NCBI GenBank assembly: GCA_009760855.2
Contig: WPIO01000037.1
Span: 261,501-325,500 of the forward strand
Length of the DNA: 64,000 bases
Source: Cristatella mucedo
Lineage: Eukaryota > Bryozoa > Phylactolaemata > Cristatellidae
Reading direction: 5' to 3'
A program made the translations under genes and the position numbers. This document shows, piece after piece, positions 59,164 through 64,000 of this stretch. Position 1 is the first letter of the stretch; each line of letters starts with the position of its first letter. Below the pieces are notes generated by a model. It had not been told where the DNA came from. It saw only the letters and a program-made list of their open reading frames with translations, and did no database searches.

Positions 59164-61085
59164 GTGAGGCACTGATCAGCCACTGCTATTCCATTCGCCC
59201 GCGATTTTCCGAGCTCCCCTTCTCAACACTTTTCCTAGCTACTCAATCTTGCCTACTCCCTCCCTTCACTACTACTTTCCTACTCCTTTCCAACTCTAGC
59301 TAGCCCTCTTCCTCTTCGTTTCTCCACTCCTGCTCTCTCTCTCTCTCCCTCCTCTCTCTCTCCTCTGTCTCTGTCTCTCTGCACAGCCGACTTCATTTCC
59401 GCAGTGATTTGCCGCACTTTGTTCAAATAAGAAACCCCACTGACCAGAAGAAACAGTCATCGACACCTGAGAAGTGCTGGGTCCAAGCCCAAGGTGCCCA
59501 GTACTGACCAGGGAGGGAGCGATGGGTTAGGTAGGCGATGACACCAGATGGTGAAGGCGAGTGCAGCTCTACCCGAACTGCGAAGCCAAACTGCAGCTGC
59601 TGCAGTTGCACCCGGTCGCCCGAGTGTCCATACATTTGTAGCTAATTCTTATGAGGTCATTCGCCTCCAGCGATTCCGGCCATCAGCTGAGTGACACGGG
59701 CTCTGCTGGAACAATGTCGAGTGACACCCTTGACACCCAAGAGTCACCGTTGAATCAACACGGCTTACAAGGCACTAATGGATTGAAGCTGTCTTCCAGT
59801 CAACAGATTCCTCGAAGGGGGTCATATTCTCCTTTGTCCCTCTCCAGCATAAGTGCTCTTAACAGGGCGGCCATTCACTTTCGGGTTCACCGTTGCCCTG
59901 CCCCCTCGAGTTCGGACATCCCAAAAGTGCCTGGATACCCAGCACGACCGTGCCTGGATACCCGGATTCCTCTGTAGGCCCTGCTATCAGCCACTGCTTA
60001 CCAAACCGTAGAACCGAAGCAGCCCAAGGCCTTGACGATTCTGAACCTTGACCCTGACCCTTTCGAGCAATCGACTGAAAAAGTTGATTGAGCCATCATA
60101 TTTCACCTGTGTCCTGCAGCTAATCAGTTAGTCGAGGGCTACTGTGTCCTGCAGCAGTACTTTCTTTCTTTCAAACACTGCCATCTTGCTTTCCATCGTC
60201 TTCAAGTCTGGTGCTCGAGGAATGGTAATCCAGCTCACTCTTGTTAGGATTCTCGGGCGACAGTGGCAGCCACTGAGCAGCAGCTGGCAGCTTCTTAATT
60301 AGATGTTGCATCGTCGCAGCCACTGCTTTTAGCCATCGGCAGCTGCTGCAGCTTGTCGTCGGCTGCTGCTGCTGCAGCTCGAAGGCCCTGCTGCTGCCTT
60401 CTGACATCCCAGGGCAGATAAACTGAATGCCTGCGGTGGCTCACTTTATTGGCATCCGCCAGTCGTGTCATTCTCCACTGGTGTACAAACAAAGACAGCC
60501 AGTATGCACTGTTGACTCAAACCCCGTAATGGCCATCTGGGAGGAGCACACTAGCTGACACCTTGCCTGGCCCCTCAGGCAGCCAGGGGTCGTTGCTGTC
60601 CTGCTCTGTGCCTCTCCTGTACCCCACGATAGATGCTGGTTGTGCCTACATGTTGTAAGGCTTGTGCGGTTCATAGTTCATGGTCCCTGAGATCTTTGAA
60701 AATGGGTTTCCTTTAAGGCAGCTCGAATGTGATGATTCTTTGCTTTGGATTCTTCGCCTCATCGCGGCCACCGGCATAGGAGCAGGTCTGCTGCTGTGGC
60801 GATCGTGTTTGAATTCGTGCATGCATTGAGCCAGCTTAGACAGCTCGATGTCGACGATCGTGCGATGATGTGGCTGTCGGTGATGATGACGTGTCTGTCG
60901 ATTATTGCTGCGACGATGATGATGTGGCTGTCGCGCAAGCCAGTAGAGACCGTCGCCGACGGATGCTCGCTTTGGTGGGGTGGGCTCGCTCGCTCGCTCG
61001 GCTGCGTCGTTTCATCGGTGCTGCTGTCGTGGCGCTCAGCGACTGTCGTTTCAACGGCGTGCGCGCCATTGGCCAATTGTTGCAG
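59164..61085 (+). other. Prickle intron (1,922 bp)
   Basis: GT at 59164 and AG at 61084-61085. It holds a short CT tract (59332-59382), GCCTGGATACC duplicated near 59931-59958, GATGATG/TGACG runs near 60860-60925, and an unexplained open frame 59651-59977 (+, 108 codons, Ser-rich) with no domain. No SINE or LINE was noticed in this intron. Confidence 0.85.
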
Positions 61086-61397
61086 GTGCTTCGCTACTTT
61101 GCCAGCCTGCCCGTAACCAAGGTGCCGTGCGTGGGCAGCGTCGGCGAACGCTACCGACTTGAGCAGCTCGAGTGGCAGCTGCCGAGGCACGACGGCTGCG
61201 GCCGCCGAGCCGCCGCGGCCGAGTGCCAAGCAGCCTCGATGGCAGCCGCTGACTCGCTGCCGCCGCCGGCAGAGCTCAGAGATCACGGAGACAGCTTCTG
61301 GCAAAGGCGCACGGCCGAGGCAGCCGGGACGGGTCGAGTCGTCATCCTGTCGGCCGCCGCCTGTCACGCTCAGTCTCGGCAGCCATGTTGCAAGGAG
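61086..61397 (+). CDS. Prickle: PET domain, rest, and first LIM1 cysteines (exon)
   Basis: Acceptor TTGTTGCAG|GTG. The 104 codons begin VLRYFASLPVTKVPCVGSVG then ERYRLEQLEWQLPRHD, matching the Prickle PET core ((L/V)xxYFxxLPExKVPYVNSPGE, (K/R)YRxxQLxxQLPPHD). Next comes an Ala-rich insertion (RAAAAECQAASMAAAD). Then follows the PET end ELRDHGDSFWQRRTAEAAGT then GRVVIL, where the family has an E..EL..F..QRK.EALGRG segment. The exon ends QPCCKE. Its last Cys and the first Cys of the next exon form the C-x2-C (CKEC) that opens LIM1. Donor GAG|GTGAGC, phase 0. Length is a multiple of three. KVP and the spacing to LIM1 fit Prickle better than Testin, the other PET-LIM family. The Ala-rich linker is the unusual part. 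The frame stays open past the donor and is not coding there. Confidence 0.93.
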
Positions 61398-62214
61398 GTG
61401 AGCCGTCGCCGCCGCCGTCCCCGCTGCTGCTGCTGCTGCTGCTGCTCCTCGGCCACAGGCGGGTCAGCCCATGATGCCACAGCTGATTCGGGGCAGCTCT
61501 TCCCAGGCCATCATTCTCCGAAATTCTACCGAATGTTGGTCCGCCTGCCTGCCTGCCGATCGGCACTGACCCATCGTATCATCATGTCCCTACTCCTGTA
61601 GGTGCACGTGTCGAATGCCTGTCCGATGCCTCCTCAGGGCGGAAAGGCTGGCTCCGACCGGCTCAGCGCCTCGTCGGTAGTCGTAGGCACATCTAGCAAT
61701 GCCCGTATCAGCTCGGCGAGCAATCTTGCTGCTATAGCTGCTGCTATACCCGCCGGCAGAGCTGACTCGGTCGTAAACCAGAAAATCAATTTCTCACGAG
61801 TGTTTGCACTGCGTGACTCGTGTCCAGCGATCGAGACCTCTCAATCTGGCCGGGGCCCAATCGCAAGAGAGTTTTCCCTAACAGACGAGACTTCGGACGC
61901 CCGAGCCACGGGAGCATTGGTTCAATTGATTCGATAACAGCAAAATTGACATCCTCTCGGCAGATGGTCTTGACGGGCTGATTTGAGATGTCTTAGGGAT
62001 CTGCGACCTTTTTGCATGCGTTGCCGTCGTCGTCGCCTGCCTACACTTGCGTTGCTGCCACCTTTTCAAACATCAAGCTCCTGCACCCAAGCACCTTTTT
62101 TGGCATCTCGAGCCAGTCGTTTTGACCTTGACCCTTGCTGCAGTCGTGTTTGACCTCGACCCTTGCTGCAGTCGCTCACACGAATCCATCGGACACTTGT
62201 CTTGTTCGTTCCAG
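61398..62214 (+). other. Prickle intron (817 bp)
   Basis: GTGAGC donor and CTTGTTCGTTCCAG acceptor. Contains a short CTG run (61424-61446) and a duplication of GACC(T/C)(T/C)GACCCTTGCTGCAG at about 62133-62173. Confidence 0.88.
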
Positions 62215-62448
62215 TGCCGTGGCGTTCTGAAGCCCGGTGACATAGCCGTGCTCGCGTCTCAACACCACCTCGGAGCGGACGTCTACTGGCACCCTGCCTG
62301 CTTTGTGTGCAAGACGTGCCGAGAGCTCCTCGTCGACTTGACGTACTTCGTCCACACGAGCGAGGGCTCGATTACTCGAGAGCTGGAGCTCTATTGTGGG
62401 CGCCATCATGCCGAGCGCTTGAAGCCGCGCTGTGCTGCCTGTGACGAG
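62215..62448 (+). CDS. Prickle: LIM1 domain and start of LIM2 (exon)
   Basis: The 78 codons begin [20 protein letters not shown]. With CKE from the previous exon they give a LIM zinc finger. Ligands in order are CKEC, 24 residues, then [11 protein letters not shown] (H-x2-C-x2-C-x2-C), 25 residues, then CGRH. The conserved Prickle words [24 protein letters not shown] and [10 protein letters not shown] are all present. CAAC at the end is the first zinc pair of LIM2. Two loops are longer than usual. The second-finger loop has [14 protein letters not shown] where most Prickles have about six residues, which makes it about eight residues longer. The first-finger loop has about two extra. The reading frame is kept, so this is an insertion and not damage. 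Acceptor TTCCAG|TGC and donor GAG|GTAAGC are both phase 0. Confidence 0.96.
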
Positions 62449-62453
62449 GTAAG

Positions 62454-62454
<1 letters not shown>

Positions 62455-62505
<51 letters not shown>
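62455..62505. repeat. (CTG)17 microsatellite at a splice donor
   Basis: Seventeen pure CTG units start six bases inside the intron (donor GT at 62449-62450), followed by CCGCCG. Confidence 0.97.
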
Positions 62506-62507
<2 letters not shown>

Positions 62508-62672
62508 GCCGCCCGAGCCGGCTGATCTTTGTAATGCCTGAGCAGCATAGGGAGATAAGTTGGAGGGAGCACGCCCCAACAAAAAGAACTGGATCCGCGA
62601 GGGCCAGTCTCTCAAACGCGATTCCTGCTCTTTCGGCGTTTCGTCAGGGTCAAGATCTTGCAGCTGCTCTGT

Positions 62673-62731
62673 CTGTCTCTCTGGTTCTCTCCCTCTGTCT
62701 GTCTGTCTGTCTGTCTCTCTGGTTCTCTCCC

Positions 62732-62762
<31 letters not shown>

Positions 62763-62832
62763 GGTTCTCTCCCTCTGTCTGTCTGTCTGTCTGTCTCTCT
62801 GGTTTTCTCCCTCTCTCTCTGTTTCTCTTTCT

Positions 62833-62912
<80 letters not shown>

Positions 62913-62944
62913 CTCTCTCTCTCTCTCTCTCTTGCTCTCTATGG
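62673..62944. repeat. CTGT/CT array with a tandem GGTTCTC cassette
   Basis: TCTCTCTGG(T)TTCTCTCCCT then CTGT units occur four times in tandem (62676-62815), followed by about 110 bases of CT with TTGCT breaks. The same cassette occurs once at 29970. Confidence 0.96.
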
Positions 62945-63894
62945 TAGGATTCCGGTGGGAGCAGCTGTGCATCAAGCCCTGCTAGTAGTGACCAACTTCT
63001 CTTTTTCTTGGCCAGCTCAGGCCGCTAATTGGTTTCGGGCTGGGCGTAGGGCCCAGCTTGCAGCCTCCTTCTACCGCTGTTCTGCCCGAGCTCCTAGCAT
63101 GCTGTGCAAGCACTGCAAACCGGCTCAAGGTGTTCGGCGTTAGGCTCATTTGAACTGTTTTCCCTGGACATTACACCTGCGGCAAGGGGAGCTGCCTGTC
63201 CGATCCAGCAGCTTATCTCGTGTCTGCATCCCTGCCGGATCCGGCCCTGGAGGGGGGCCGAGCGACTGGCCCGTGGTGGCTTCGGAGCCATGATAGTTGA
63301 CCTCGGTGCCAATCTCCGTTGTCTTTCTTCCTAATTAACAGAAATAAATTTGTTTTTCACCGGCTGCAAATCTGCCTCGGCTCCCTGCAGGCAGCAGCAA
63401 GCAGATGCAGAAGCTCATCCGATGCCTCCAGCAGTACCGGTCCCATACCAAAGCCAACCAAGTGGGGCACATGTGACCACCCTCCCCCCACCATAAACCG
63501 CATTGATGTCCAGAACAAATCGTGGGGTCGAGAGAGTTGTAGCCTAGTTTCTATGCCAAGCACAGTGGACTTGATTGATCTCGAAGTGGGTGTGTCTTGG
63601 GTGCAATTTGGCCGCTAGAAAAAGTCCCCGGCGAGTCGGGCGCCCGGCTTCTTCCGGGTAGTTCTGAAGAGACGACCCAGCAAGCAGCTGGCGATGGCTT
63701 TTTCGCCTGCACGGCGACCGTGACGGCTTTCCCGTCGCAGTCTCGCGTGCACACAGGCGAGACATGTGACACGAGACACGTGACGGCTTTCTCGCGTGCC
63801 GAGTGAGCGCGACCGCTGCTGCCGTCGGTGCTTCTTCGGTCTTCGTGACTCACGTGACTGCTCCACTCACCACTTCTGCTTCGACTCGTTGCAG

Positions 63895-64000
63895 ATCATC
63901 TTTGCCGACGAGTGCACCGAGGCGGAGGAGCGCTGCTGGCACATAGCGCACTTCTGCTGCTTCGACTGCGGCGTCCAGCTCGGCGGCTGCCGCTACGTCA
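63895..64000 (+). CDS. Prickle: LIM2 domain (partial exon, runs off window)
   Basis: The 35 codons start [20 protein letters not shown] then [15 protein letters not shown]. Joined to CAACDE of the previous exon they give the first finger of LIM2: CAAC, 17 residues, then [11 protein letters not shown] (H-x2-H-x2-C-x2-C). It is nearly the Prickle consensus ([27 protein letters not shown]...LGG.RY). Acceptor GTTGCAG|ATC, phase 0. The rest of LIM2, LIM3 and the C-terminal tail (often farnesylated in the family) lie beyond 64000. I see no frameshift or lost zinc ligand, so the gene looks functional. Confidence 0.97.
   Translation, partial: MIFADECTEAEERCWHIAHFCCFDCGVQLGGCRYV

Larger units (their letters stand above)
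62449..63894 (+). other. Prickle intron (1,446 bp)
   Basis: GTAAGC donor directly followed by (CTG)17, then a CT/CTGT array. The acceptor is CTTCGACTCGTTGCAG, preceded by a pyrimidine-rich stretch (63871-63885). Confidence 0.93.

Noticed and set aside
61086-62448. Testin rather than Prickle
   Set aside because: KVP in [12 protein letters not shown] and [27 protein letters not shown] are Prickle words; Testin has a different LIM1-LIM2 junction.

Overview
The window is nuclear DNA of an animal. It is dominated by introns, transposable-element remains and microsatellites, and has one recognisable protein-coding gene at its right end. That gene is a Prickle-family planar cell polarity gene on the + strand. 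Four consecutive coding exons (59047-59163, 61086-61397, 62215-62448, 63895 to beyond the window end) encode the PET domain, LIM1 and the start of LIM2. They join through GT/AG splice sites that all fall between codons. The gene, the spliceosomal introns, L2-type LINEs and tRNA-derived SINEs mark a bilaterian. I cannot name the phylum; a lophotrochozoan, perhaps a flatworm, is only a guess.

Layout. 1-8.2 kb: two CpG-rich stretches (1-600, 6640-8160) around a decayed hAT transposase (3890-5040) that is split by a LINE 3' end. 9-17.3 kb: a thicket of L2-like LINE relics of two families, called here L2-A and L2-B, including an L2-B copy nested antisense in an L2-A copy. 17.4-41 kb: long CT/GA tracts, trinucleotide arrays (CAG, GGA, GCA) and a 15-bp minisatellite, with scattered LINE tails, SINEs and a 0.6-kb inverted repeat. 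41-54 kb: more L2 copies, a 19/38-bp minisatellite (44413-44822), SINEs and more GA tracts. 54.6-56.9 kb: a strongly CpG-rich island, a plausible promoter or first-exon region for the Prickle gene. 57-59 kb: opposed GA and CT tracts. 59-64 kb: the Prickle exons, with repeats in their introns.

Two tRNA-derived SINE families recur. SINE-1 has a tRNA-like head with B box and a 3' end of the type GAGGCTGTTTAATCAGCTAG. SINE-2 has a tRNA-like head joined to an L2-type tail. Both LINE families have 3' ends like vertebrate, fish and invertebrate L2 elements. Besides mobile DNA, the window holds a set of mutually unrelated, perfect or near-perfect short-spacer palindromes (3480, 8075, 16971, 22817, 26597, 36669, 37097, 45401, 47601, 49926, 55503) and an array of small dyads with paired substitutions (8641-8779). 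These are the most unusual signals I saw. Apart from Prickle I could not support any host gene. Most long open frames come from simple repeats or GC-rich composition. No rRNA, intact tRNA or CRISPR array was seen.
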